Shown here piece after piece: positions 1 through 8,000 of a DNA stretch of 32,076 bases. Location: the NCBI GenBank assembly GCA_002742935.1, contig PDON01000040.1, positions 1-32,076 of the forward strand, written 5' to 3'. The DNA is from Candidatus Cloacimonadota bacterium. GTDB lineage: Bacteria; UBA4055. Numbering within the stretch: the stretch's first letter is position 1; the number at the start of each line of letters is the position of its first letter. The notes beneath the pieces are model-generated. The model was not told where the DNA came from. It was given only the letters and a program-made list of their open reading frames with translations, and made no database searches. The position numbers and the translations under genes are program-made.

Positions 1-594
1 ATAACAAATACCTTTATTCACATACTCTTTAATTTTTTGTTTCATATTAATTTTTACAGGTTGCTCGTTAATTTCCACTCTTATATCAAGTTCTTCTGGA
101 GGAGGACAAAGGTCTATAAAACTTAGTTCTTTTTCGTCTAATTCGGCAAATCCTCTTGTTAAACTCATTGGTCTACAGTAAATTGTATATCCGGGAGCTG
201 CTCCCTGTATTCTAAAAACATTGACACCATAAATTTCAAGTCTATGATACTTGATATTCAAAATTATGTCTTCTTGTGCTATCACATTCCAACTCCAAAA
301 TTCCAATCGCTGTTTATTTTTAGGCAATACTGAATTTGCCAGCGGATATTCATCCATTCTCATAGAAGCCAATGCAATATATTCTCCTTTCAATACTTTT
401 AACTTATATCTACCATCAACATCCGTTAATGTTTCATAAGCTGTTTGGAAATCTGAATGTTTAAGTTCAACAATGGCACTATCAATAGGGTTCCCTTCAA
501 AATCGCTAACGACACCAGAAATAGTAATAAGATCGTTTTGAGCATTCACCTGTAAAAAAATTAAACAGAAATTGATAAAAATTATTTTTTTCAT
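1..594 (-). CDS. Secreted carboxypeptidase-regulatory-like domain protein (C-terminus off window)
   Basis: The frame is open from an ATG at 594 to the window edge, about 198 codons, so the C-terminus is missing. The start has a clear AAGGAG ribosome binding site 7 bases upstream. Residues 1-18 (MKKIIFINFCLIFLQVNA) form a Sec signal peptide with a likely cut before QND. Residues about 23-75 (ISGVVSDFEGNPIDSAIVELKHS and the TDVDGRYKLKVLKGEY segment) match the CarbopepD_reg beta-sandwich found in many secreted FCB-group proteins. The rest (about 80-198) is not a family I recognise; it contains a CPPPEELDI segment. No catalytic motif is visible, so this is probably a surface or binding protein. 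It lies just downstream of an attC-like inverted repeat and may be a laterally acquired cassette gene. The domain call is fairly sure; the function is unknown. Confidence 0.7.
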   Translation of the reverse strand, partial: MKKIIFINFCLIFLQVNAQNDLITISGVVSDFEGNPIDSAIVELKHSDFQTAYETLTDVDGRYKLKVLKGEYIALASMRMDEYPLANSVLPKNKQRLEFWSWNVIAQEDIILNIKYHRLEIYGVNVFRIQGAAPGYTIYCRPMSLTRGFAELDEKELSFIDLCPPPEELDIRVEINEQPVKINMKQKIKEYVNKGICY

Positions 595-660
595 ATATAA
601 TCTCCTTAAATTATTTATCTTTTTATCGATTACAATTATTTTGATACAAACGTATTCAAT

Positions 661-750
661 ATCCAACATAACGGTCGTAGTGTATGAATAGTGCGGGATT
701 TGAAAGCAATAAGTTTTCAAATCCGAACGGCTCGTAGTACTTGCCGTCTT
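661..750. repeat. Imperfect inverted repeat resembling an integron attC site
   Basis: A perfect 10-bp stem (GGATTTGAAA at 696-705 with TTTCAAATCC at 715-724, 9-nt loop) sits inside weaker outer symmetry. The outer arms contain ACGGTCGTAG on the left and CTCGTAGTACTTGCCGT on the right, with an extrahelical GAA at 725-727. Read on the minus strand, the element ends in CGTTATG, like the 3' core of many attC sites, and the next thing downstream is the gene that starts at 594. The overall shape (long imperfect hairpin, bulged bases, GTT core on one side) is that of attC. The opposite core is poor, and no integrase gene is in view. A plain intergenic hairpin is the alternative. Confidence 0.35.
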
Positions 751-852
751 TTATTCTATTACTTCCTCAAAAATAGAAAATAAAAGCAAAAGTGGGGACA
801 AATTGAAAAAACTTTTTGAACTCCTACTCTACCCGTATTATTTATACACCTC

Positions 853-2073
853 CTAATATCTATTAATAACTACACCCCTCTCCCCTCTATCTAAAAATTT
901 TATCTCAATTTCAGCAGGAAGCCAAATACCCATTCTGATATCGGCCTGTTCTGAAATATCATAAACAACATCGGTGAGAATATCTATAATTAGATTTGCA
1001 ATAGAGTTCTTCTGTCTAAGTTCCTCTTTGGTCTTTTCAGCAACTATCAATTTCGCAATATTTCTAATTGCACTCCTAATCAAAATAGTATCATAATGGT
1101 TTTCTAAATCTATTTCTGCTAAACGGTTTAGCGAAGAACTAAAATAACTTTTACTCATTAGAGTTCTATCTTTATCTATTGAAGGGAGTGCAATCTTTAT
1201 ATGAAAAGTTCTTCCAGAGCTTGACTCACCACTCATATTTGGAATAACTATATTGTCAAACTCTTTCTCTTCACACATAGAAGAGCCATAAATAATAAGC
1301 CCTCCATTCTCAAGATATGACCCTCTCACAACCTCTTGAAATAGTAAGTTGATCATACCGAAATAGGATATCTCAATAACCTTATACGGAAAAGATTCAA
1401 CCGGTTTTAAACTATATCTATTTAAGGATTCTTCTCTTTCACTAGATGTTAGAACAAAGGAACAAAACTCCTCTACCTGTTTAGGGATCTCTAAGTTATC
1501 CCTATCATAATTCCTCAAAAGCTTCTCAATAGCAATTGCCGAATTATCAATATCATCTAAACATAAAAAAGTATACCCACCAATTAAATAGTGGATTCTT
1601 TCTCCATAATCATAGTTGATATCTTTGTCTAAAAAGTAAAATTCCCCTCTTTTATACTCTACAATTGCCTCATCATACCTCTCTAAAAGTAAATAGTTTA
1701 TCATAGAAAAAGTATGGAGTAGTGAAATTTCATAATCTTTAGCTCTATAGGGGGTAATATTATCATTTGTAACAAAAGATACAGCCTCATTAGAGATAGA
1801 TATAGTATACAGAGAATCTTGTACTTCTGAAGCTCTGTTTAGAAATTTCAAACTGCTTTCATAATTTCCTAAATAGTGGTTTATAATTCCTATATCATAA
1901 AATTTTAAGAATGTAGATCTATCATCATAAAAATCCTCCTTATCCATTTTTTTGAGGATAGATTTAAAATCCCTACTACTATCTTTTCTAAAATTATACC
2001 TCTTTTCACTCATAACTGAACATGAAAAGAGAAAAAAAGATAATATACCTATGGAAAAAAATTTAAGACCCAT
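853..2073 (-). CDS. COG3014-type lipoprotein with TPR-like helices
   Basis: The protein has 406 aa. Its N-terminus MGLKFFSIGILSFFLFSC is a lipoprotein signal with the lipidated Cys at position 18. Residues about 45-200 are helical, with TPR-like pairs (FYDIGIINHYLGNYESSLKFLNRA; YLLLERYDEAIVEYKRGEFYF). The C-terminal half is predicted mixed beta and contains the family-like segments FHIKIALPSI and DTILIRSAIRN. I match this to the uncharacterised COG3014 lipoproteins by overall architecture and by its partner. The start ATG shares one base with the TAA stop of the upstream LpoB-type gene (TAATG), which implies translational coupling and joint function at the outer membrane. The molecular role is unknown; involvement in cell-envelope assembly is inferred only from the partner. 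Confidence 0.65.
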   Translation of the reverse strand: MGLKFFSIGILSFFLFSCSVMSEKRYNFRKDSSRDFKSILKKMDKEDFYDDRSTFLKFYDIGIINHYLGNYESSLKFLNRASEVQDSLYTISISNEAVSFVTNDNITPYRAKDYEISLLHTFSMINYLLLERYDEAIVEYKRGEFYFLDKDINYDYGERIHYLIGGYTFLCLDDIDNSAIAIEKLLRNYDRDNLEIPKQVEEFCSFVLTSSEREESLNRYSLKPVESFPYKVIEISYFGMINLLFQEVVRGSYLENGGLIIYGSSMCEEKEFDNIVIPNMSGESSSGRTFHIKIALPSIDKDRTLMSKSYFSSSLNRLAEIDLENHYDTILIRSAIRNIAKLIVAEKTKEELRQKNSIANLIIDILTDVVYDISEQADIRMGIWLPAEIEIKFLDRGERGVVINRY

Positions 2074-2639
2074 TACATGCCAAACTTATTTTTTTCGATA
2101 TATTTCTTAATCTTCTTATCCCCTATCCAAACCTTTTTTCTCGTATTTAGATCGAGAAGTTCTAGAGTTATTTGATAAAACCTTACTCTATTATCACCTT
2201 CTTTATCTAAAATTGAATCTATTGAGCCAAGAATCATCAAATCTGCATTTATTTCAGAGTTTGGAGGAATAGATTGATCATCCATCTCATTACCAATATC
2301 CTTTCTCTGCTCTTTATTGGCAACAAATTCCATAGCTCCGGAATTAGTAAACTCCCTCTCAATATCCTTTATAAAGGTTTCCTTACTAATATGCTCATAA
2401 CTCCTATTTCTAATCTTTCCAACTACAACCTCAGGAACTCTACCTTTTGAACTAATAAAGTTTCTATACCACGATTCAGAGATCATAGATTTTACCATCT
2501 CCTCAGCAACTAACCTTGAATCTGTATCATTCCACTTTCCACTTAAATCTATTGTGGAATTAATATCAGTTCTTGTAACTCTGGTAGAGCATGAAAACAG
2601 CAAACCTATTACGGCAAAAATCATCAATCTTTTTATCAT
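2073..2639 (-). CDS. lpoB: LpoB-type penicillin-binding-protein activator lipoprotein
   Basis: The 188-aa lipoprotein has signal MIKRLMIFAVIGLLFSC, with the lipidated Cys at 17. The mature part carries the hallmark segments of the LpoB (COG3417) family: VTRTDINSTIDLSGKWNDTD, then VVVGKIRNRSYEHI, ETFIKDIEREFTNSG, an ADLMILGSI strand and a VWIGDKKIKKYI C-terminus. In E. coli LpoB is an outer-membrane lipoprotein that activates the peptidoglycan polymerase PBP1b. Members outside proteobacteria keep the fold, but their target has not been shown here, so the symbol is family-level. It is the first gene of a two-gene operon with the COG3014-type lipoprotein. An inverted repeat lies upstream at 2680-2707. 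Confidence 0.78.
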   Translation of the reverse strand: MIKRLMIFAVIGLLFSCSTRVTRTDINSTIDLSGKWNDTDSRLVAEEMVKSMISESWYRNFISSKGRVPEVVVGKIRNRSYEHISKETFIKDIEREFTNSGAMEFVANKEQRKDIGNEMDDQSIPPNSEINADLMILGSIDSILDKEGDNRVRFYQITLELLDLNTRKKVWIGDKKIKKYIEKNKFGM

Positions 2640-2679
2640 TTTTTTCTCCCTAAAATCTTAATTAAAATTTCAACAATAG

Positions 2680-2707
2680 ATATCAAGTCTATCTTATAAC
2701 TTGATAT
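2680..2707. promoter_or_regulatory. 8-bp inverted repeat upstream of the lipoprotein operon
   Basis: ATATCAAG (2680-2687) and CTTGATAT (2700-2707) form a perfect inverted repeat with a 12-nt spacer, 41-68 nt upstream of the LpoB-type start codon. It could be an operator or a 5'-leader hairpin. No known regulator is assigned. Confidence 0.35.
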
Positions 2708-2827
2708 GTTTTAGACCCTATTATAATAAAATGGGTTGTCTTTAATCTTTAATGCTAGAAAATTCTTTTAAAAAATCTATACTCCTACTATTCTAATACT
2801 GTTTAGTTAAGATAGATATGTCAATAT

Positions 2828-2866
2828 AAAAAGGATCTAATCAAATATGCAGATTAAATCCTTTTT
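2828..2866. terminator. Terminator-like hairpin between divergent genes
   Basis: The arms AAAAAGGATCTAATC (2828-2842) and GATTAAATCCTTTTT (2852-2866) pair over 14 of 15 positions around a 9-nt loop. The A-run and T-run flanks would give a U-tract on either strand. It lies between two divergently transcribed genes, where no annotated transcript should end, so it may terminate a short unannotated RNA or act as a leader attenuator. Confidence 0.5.
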
Positions 2867-2956
2867 AATTTTAAAAATATTAATATGATCATATCTTTTT
2901 TTCTTAAAATTTATATAACTTCATCTAATTAATTAAATTTAAAATGGAGATTCAAA

Positions 2957-4483
2957 ATGGAAACAAAGTTTAACCAGGTTGATATCAAGGTTAATACATC
3001 TTTAACCGAAACCTTAAATGTTGACACAGACTACCTTATTCTTTTTTTAGATAAGGAGAGTAAAACACTTCCAAAAGATATATCAGAGATTGATGCTAAA
3101 CTAAATAACTATATATCAACAGCAATTGAAAATGGTTCTTTTTCAGGTAATTTATCAGAGATTTTAAAGGTTACTACTCTTGGTAATATTAAACCTAAAC
3201 ATGTTGTTGTTATTGGTATTGGCGAATTAAAATGTGTTACTCTTGAAACATTTAGAAAGGTTGGTGCTACAGCTTTCAACTCTATTAAAGCAGATAAGAA
3301 GGATGAGAAAATATCATTTTTCCTTACTGAAGGTTTAGGGTTAGATATGCAATCTCTAGCTACATCTATTATGGAAGGTGTTGATCTTTCATCCTATAAT
3401 TTCTCTCTAAAATTTTCTGAGAAAAAAGAGAGTAAAGAAAAATCTATTGAACTTCTTCTTAAATCTTCTGAAAATAAAAATTGTGTAGATAAAGCTATTA
3501 TTGAAGCAGAGAAAAATATAAGCGGTGTTTTCCTTGCAAGAGATTTGGTAAACTATCCACCAAACTATGCTACTCCAACACTACTTGCAAAAGCAGCTGA
3601 AGATATTGCAAAAGAGACAAATTTAGATGTTAAGATTATGGGTCAAAAAGAGATTGAAGATCATAAAATGGGTTCTTTTTTAAGTGTTGCAAGAGGAAGT
3701 AACGAAGAACCTAAATTTATTATTATGGAGCATAACAAAGAGAAAAAAGATGAGTACAAAACATTGGTACTTGTAGGTAAAGGGATCACATTTGATACAG
3801 GTGGATACAACCTAAAGCCTACTGTAGGAATTTTTGGAATGAAGCATGATATGGCTGGTGGTGCAGCTGTTATAGGTGCTATGAAATCTATTGCAAAACT
3901 AGATCTTCCTGTTCATGTTGTTGGTATTGTTCCGGCGTGTGAAAATAAGATAAACAATGATGCTTATCTTCCTGAAGATGTAATTACTGCTTCTGACGGA
4001 ACTACTATTGAAGTTACAAATACAGATGCAGAAGGAAGATTGATCTTAGCTGATGCTTTAATATATGCACAGAAGTATAAGCCTAATTGTGTTATTGATA
4101 TTGCTACATTAACAGGAGCTTGTGCAATGGCTCTTGCAGGTGTTGCTTCAGGACTTTTTACTGAAAGTGATAGTTTAAGAGATAGACTTCTGTCTGCAGC
4201 TGAAACTTCAGATGAGAGACTTTGGAGTTTACCTATGTATGAAGAGATGGGTAATGTACTAAAATCTGAAATTGCTGATATAAAAAACTCAAATAAGGGT
4301 GGCGGTGTTGGCTCTGCTTCAATGTTCCTTAAGAAATTTGCTAAATTTGATTCTTGGGCTCATATTGATATGGCAGGACTTTCTGAAGATCCTCACAATA
4401 GACCTTACAACAAAAAAGGTTTTGCTACAGGTTACGGAGTAAGATTATTTGTTGATCTTGTGAGATCTATTGGAAAGAAATAG
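2957..4483 (+). CDS. pepA: Leucyl aminopeptidase (M17 family, PepA)
   Basis: This 508-aa cytosolic metallo-aminopeptidase removes N-terminal residues from peptides. The N-terminal half (about 1-180) is the variable macro-like domain. The catalytic domain holds the two-metal site: K275 and D280 in GKGITFDTGG, D298 in KHDMAGG, and D357 and E359 in the family signature NTDAEGRL, with the catalytic Arg at 361. All ligands are present, so it should be active. M17 enzymes form hexamers and typically bind two Zn or Mn ions. The length is normal for the family (about 480-510). The start is chosen from TGGAG 8 bases upstream. It is transcribed alone and ends at the palindromic terminator it shares with the convergent OsmC gene. 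Confidence 0.95.
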   Translation: METKFNQVDIKVNTSLTETLNVDTDYLILFLDKESKTLPKDISEIDAKLNNYISTAIENGSFSGNLSEILKVTTLGNIKPKHVVVIGIGELKCVTLETFRKVGATAFNSIKADKKDEKISFFLTEGLGLDMQSLATSIMEGVDLSSYNFSLKFSEKKESKEKSIELLLKSSENKNCVDKAIIEAEKNISGVFLARDLVNYPPNYATPTLLAKAAEDIAKETNLDVKIMGQKEIEDHKMGSFLSVARGSNEEPKFIIMEHNKEKKDEYKTLVLVGKGITFDTGGYNLKPTVGIFGMKHDMAGGAAVIGAMKSIAKLDLPVHVVGIVPACENKINNDAYLPEDVITASDGTTIEVTNTDAEGRLILADALIYAQKYKPNCVIDIATLTGACAMALAGVASGLFTESDSLRDRLLSAAETSDERLWSLPMYEEMGNVLKSEIADIKNSNKGGGVGSASMFLKKFAKFDSWAHIDMAGLSEDPHNRPYNKKGFATGYGVRLFVDLVRSIGKK

Positions 4484-4500
4484 ATAGTTCTTCATAAATT

Positions 4501-4548
4501 TATCTAATAAAAAAACCTCCAAAATTTTGGAGGTTTTTTTATTAGATA
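4501..4548. terminator. Bidirectional terminator, perfect 24-bp palindrome
   Basis: Every base from 4501 to 4548 pairs with its mirror: the centre is AAAATTTT, flanked by CCTCC/GGAGG and then seven A/T pairs. It lies 17 bp past the pepA stop and 7 bp past the end of the convergent OsmC gene. The T-run (4534-4540) and its complement serve both strands. Confidence 0.93.
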
Positions 4549-4555
4549 TCTTAAA

Positions 4556-4945
4556 TTATACAATATTTATTTCTGTCTTTATTTCACTTGAAAGATGTCT
4601 CTTTACAGCACAAAGCTCAACAGATTTTTTTATTGCATTATTATACTTTTCAGGAAAATTTGGAGGAAGTGTTATATTGGTAATAATCTTTGAGATCATA
4701 CCCTTTGTTCTATCAAACTCTGTTTCCACTTCCAGTTTTAAACCTTCAGTATCAATACCTCTCTGTTGACAGAAACTAAGTGCAAATATTCCTGCACAAT
4801 TTGCCAAAGATCCTAAAAAAATCATAAAAGGTGAAGGTGCACTATCATCTCCACCTGCCATTACAGGTTGATCAGATTTAACAATATGGTTATCAATATG
4901 GGCATCTACTTTTTTACCACCCGGAAACTTTACTACAATTGACAT
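4556..4945 (-). CDS. OsmC/Ohr-family peroxiredoxin-like protein
   Basis: The protein has 129 aa, normal for the short YhfA-like OsmC group. It carries the two redox cysteines of the family: C50 in LANCAG, at the start of the central helix, and C112 in ELCAVKRHL. An extra Cys lies at 59. OsmC and Ohr proteins reduce organic hydroperoxides with these thiols, usually as domain-swapped homodimers in the cytoplasm. The early segment GGDDSAPSPFMIFLGSLANC is typical of the group. The Ohr and OsmC subfamilies cannot be separated with certainty here, so no symbol is given. It is monocistronic, convergent with pepA, and its mRNA ends in the shared palindrome. Confidence 0.88.
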   Translation of the reverse strand: MSIVVKFPGGKKVDAHIDNHIVKSDQPVMAGGDDSAPSPFMIFLGSLANCAGIFALSFCQQRGIDTEGLKLEVETEFDRTKGMISKIITNITLPPNFPEKYNNAIKKSVELCAVKRHLSSEIKTEINIV

Positions 4946-5082
4946 ACTAGTCCTTTCTCTACATAGTTTAATTACTATAATATAATATTACTATAATAGA
5001 AAATCAATATATTCTTAATATATAATCTATACATAGAATCTACTGGAAAATTATTTAGTAATAGAAGACTATTATCTATGTA

Positions 5083-8000
5083 TTATTTCCTAAGTTTAGC
5101 CATTTTACCTGTCTCTTTATAGGTTTTACCATTTGATTTAATTATTAATTTATAGAAATAAACACCATTTGCCACAAGATCACCGCTATTATCTCTTCCA
5201 TCCCAATTAAACTCAGAGTAGTTAATAACATTTTTAGCTTTAAACTCTTTTATCAATCTTCCGGATACTGTATAAATTTTCAAATTAACTTTCTCTGCTA
5301 AACTTGATACTTTGTAACTAAATACTGTCTTATTCTTAAATGGGTTTGGATAGTTTCCATGATATTCAATTGTAAACCTATCTGTAACCTGGAAATTCTT
5401 TTTTATATCAGAACTATTTTTGGAATAGTCAGAAGCCTCAATTTCAACACTATGGCTACCATTGGTAAAAGATCTTTTTAATTTTACTTTAACAGAATTT
5501 TCAGTAGAATTTAAGTTAATTATCTTGTATTCACTTTGATCAATAAGTTGATTATCAACCCTGATAACTATTGAGTTTGGATCCACCCCGGAAATATCCT
5601 TTGCAGTTAAAATAATTGTACATTCAGAAGGTATAAATCCGTTATCCGTATAGTTTTGACCCTCTATATTCATCTCTATAATAGGTGGAGTTTTATCACT
5701 ATTTTTGAAGATTCCAAATAGCCCCATAGATCTAGTTTTTGCTTTTAGGGTTAGAGTATTTCTTTTAATCTCTTCATACTCTGTTTCAAGAATCATCCAT
5801 TTATTTGATATATCATCATAACAATAGAGAGAATATCCCTCAATATTGTCTAAATTTCCCTCAATATTTTTGATTGTAATTTCAGCATCATTATCAACAG
5901 ATTTATTTCTAAATAATGATGCTTTATAGATATATTTTTTACCACCATTTTCATAGACTTTTAAATTATTAGGTAAACTAAAAGATTCTATATTAAGCGT
6001 ATCAAGATTAAGAATATCACTATCTGAAATAGCTCCTGCTAAAATCTCTACTTCCAAATTGTTCATAGAAACCTTTGAATGTACTCCGTTTATAGATGTT
6101 CCTAGTGTATCTGATACCAAATATCTATAATTTCTAACACTATTAATACGGACATTATTTTCAAATGGAGGTTCAAAACCCAGATACTCCTCATGAGCCC
6201 TGTTACTGTTTATATCAACCTTTAATCTAAACTCACCGTTAGGAAGATCTGCTTGTATAAAACTCTTACCTATTACACTATTTCTATTTTCTTTCAGATA
6301 TAGAGAAAGTGTATCATTCCCAATAGGATTAAATACAGAATCTTCTTCTACATAGTAAGATACAACAATATCTTCATAAGAAAGTTTATTGTATCTGCTT
6401 GGAAAAGGAGAACCAAGCTTAACAAGAGATTCAACGCCTCCAAAAATAGAATCTGATACTGTTATTTCAGAATAGTTATGTGAAAGATCACCAATAGGGA
6501 TAATTACAGAATCTATATTTGATTGGAATGTAATTCCGTTTGAAAGAGATTCAAAATAGTACCTTATTTTATGCTTTCTTGGAAATGGCTTTATTTTATA
6601 CTCAGAGGTATAAAGGGTTTGATCTTTTTTAAATTGATCAATAATTGTATCGAAGTTTCCATTACCCAATGTATCTATAAAACATTTTACGGATTCTATT
6701 TCAAATTTAGAGTAGATATTAGATCTAAAGGAGATACTATCATTTGGTGTTATCTCCTCTTGATTAGGTATTGTTGAGAGATCTCTAAAATTTAAATCCT
6801 CATAACTATCATTTAAATATATCACTTTATAATCAGAGAGATACTCTCCATTATTGGTAGAGAGAAAAAATCTTGCTGTAATAAATCTACCTTCATTGGA
6901 TATTTTGTTACACTCCTCTTCACTAGGAATAGTTAAAGAAATAGATCCGTTAACCAAGGTTTCACTATTTATTATCCCCTCTCCGTTTTGAAGATCAAGT
7001 TTATGATCTTCTGAATTGTAAAGTTCAACTTTTCCCAATCCTTGAGGAATATTACTAAAAGTAATAACTTCATTATAACCTATATACTCATGATCACAAT
7101 GAACAAAGTTTGATTTGTTTGAGTAACTTATCTTAAGAGTTGGATCTCCCAAAATTGTATATTGATGAAGATTTTTATACCCTTTATTATCATCCATATT
7201 TGTGTATTTAAGATAAAAACTGAATATAGATCTTGTAAAATATTCACCAAGTGTAGGGTATTCCTTAAGTTTATTTCTGTTCACCTCTGTAAAAATTTCA
7301 AAATTTTGTTCAAATTGTGAATTTCCGGTTGGAGAAACTACAGCAACACCGCCCTTCTTATATGTAAATAGAAGTGCTTCCGTTAAACCTAAATCATCCT
7401 CATCTTTTAAGGGATCTAAAACAAAATTTCCAGAGAAACAGGTCCAACCAAAAATAATTGGCAGATAATCATTTCTTAAAAAACTCTCTATATCCTCAGG
7501 AAGTAATAAAGATGAGTTGGCCCATACCTCACCTGAACCATGGCCAAAATAGTTTACTTCCCCTAAACCTTCATCCCACTTGTATTGAAGAGTAGCGGTA
7601 CCACCTTGATATTCAGGAGGAACAACAGACACAGTATCATTCCAAAGTAATAACCTATCTTGAAATCTTATTTTTTCAGTATGATTATTTATAATCTCTT
7701 TAAGATTATCATATTCCGGTGCATCTGTTAAAATATAGTAATCCTTTAATCTTTTAATAAACTGAGGACCATCTAATGAAGGAGATTCATATCTCTCAAC
7801 CTTATCTAAGTATGAATTTAATTGATCATTATTTTTAGCAGGAATCCTACCAATGTAAAACTGAGGAGCTCTCTTGTCCTCTTCTAGTACCCCCTCATCC
7901 ATTGTAGATAGTATATAGTCAGATGCAACAGCTCCCCTTTTGAAATGTTGGAAAGTTTTAAATGGAACTAAATCCACATTGCTATATTTTTTATGATCAA

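Larger units (their letters stand above)
2640..2956. other. Divergent intergenic region between lpoB-type gene and pepA
   Basis: This 317-bp AT-rich gap separates two divergent genes. It holds an inverted repeat at 2680-2707 near the lpoB start and a terminator-like hairpin at 2828-2866. I see no convincing coding frame in it. The pepA ribosome binding site (TGGAG, about 2944-2948) is at its right edge. Confidence 0.6.

Noticed and set aside
5059..5074. TAATAG-AAGA-CTATTA hairpin as terminator of the PorU-like gene
   Set aside because: The 6-bp AT-rich stem has no following U-tract; too weak to call.
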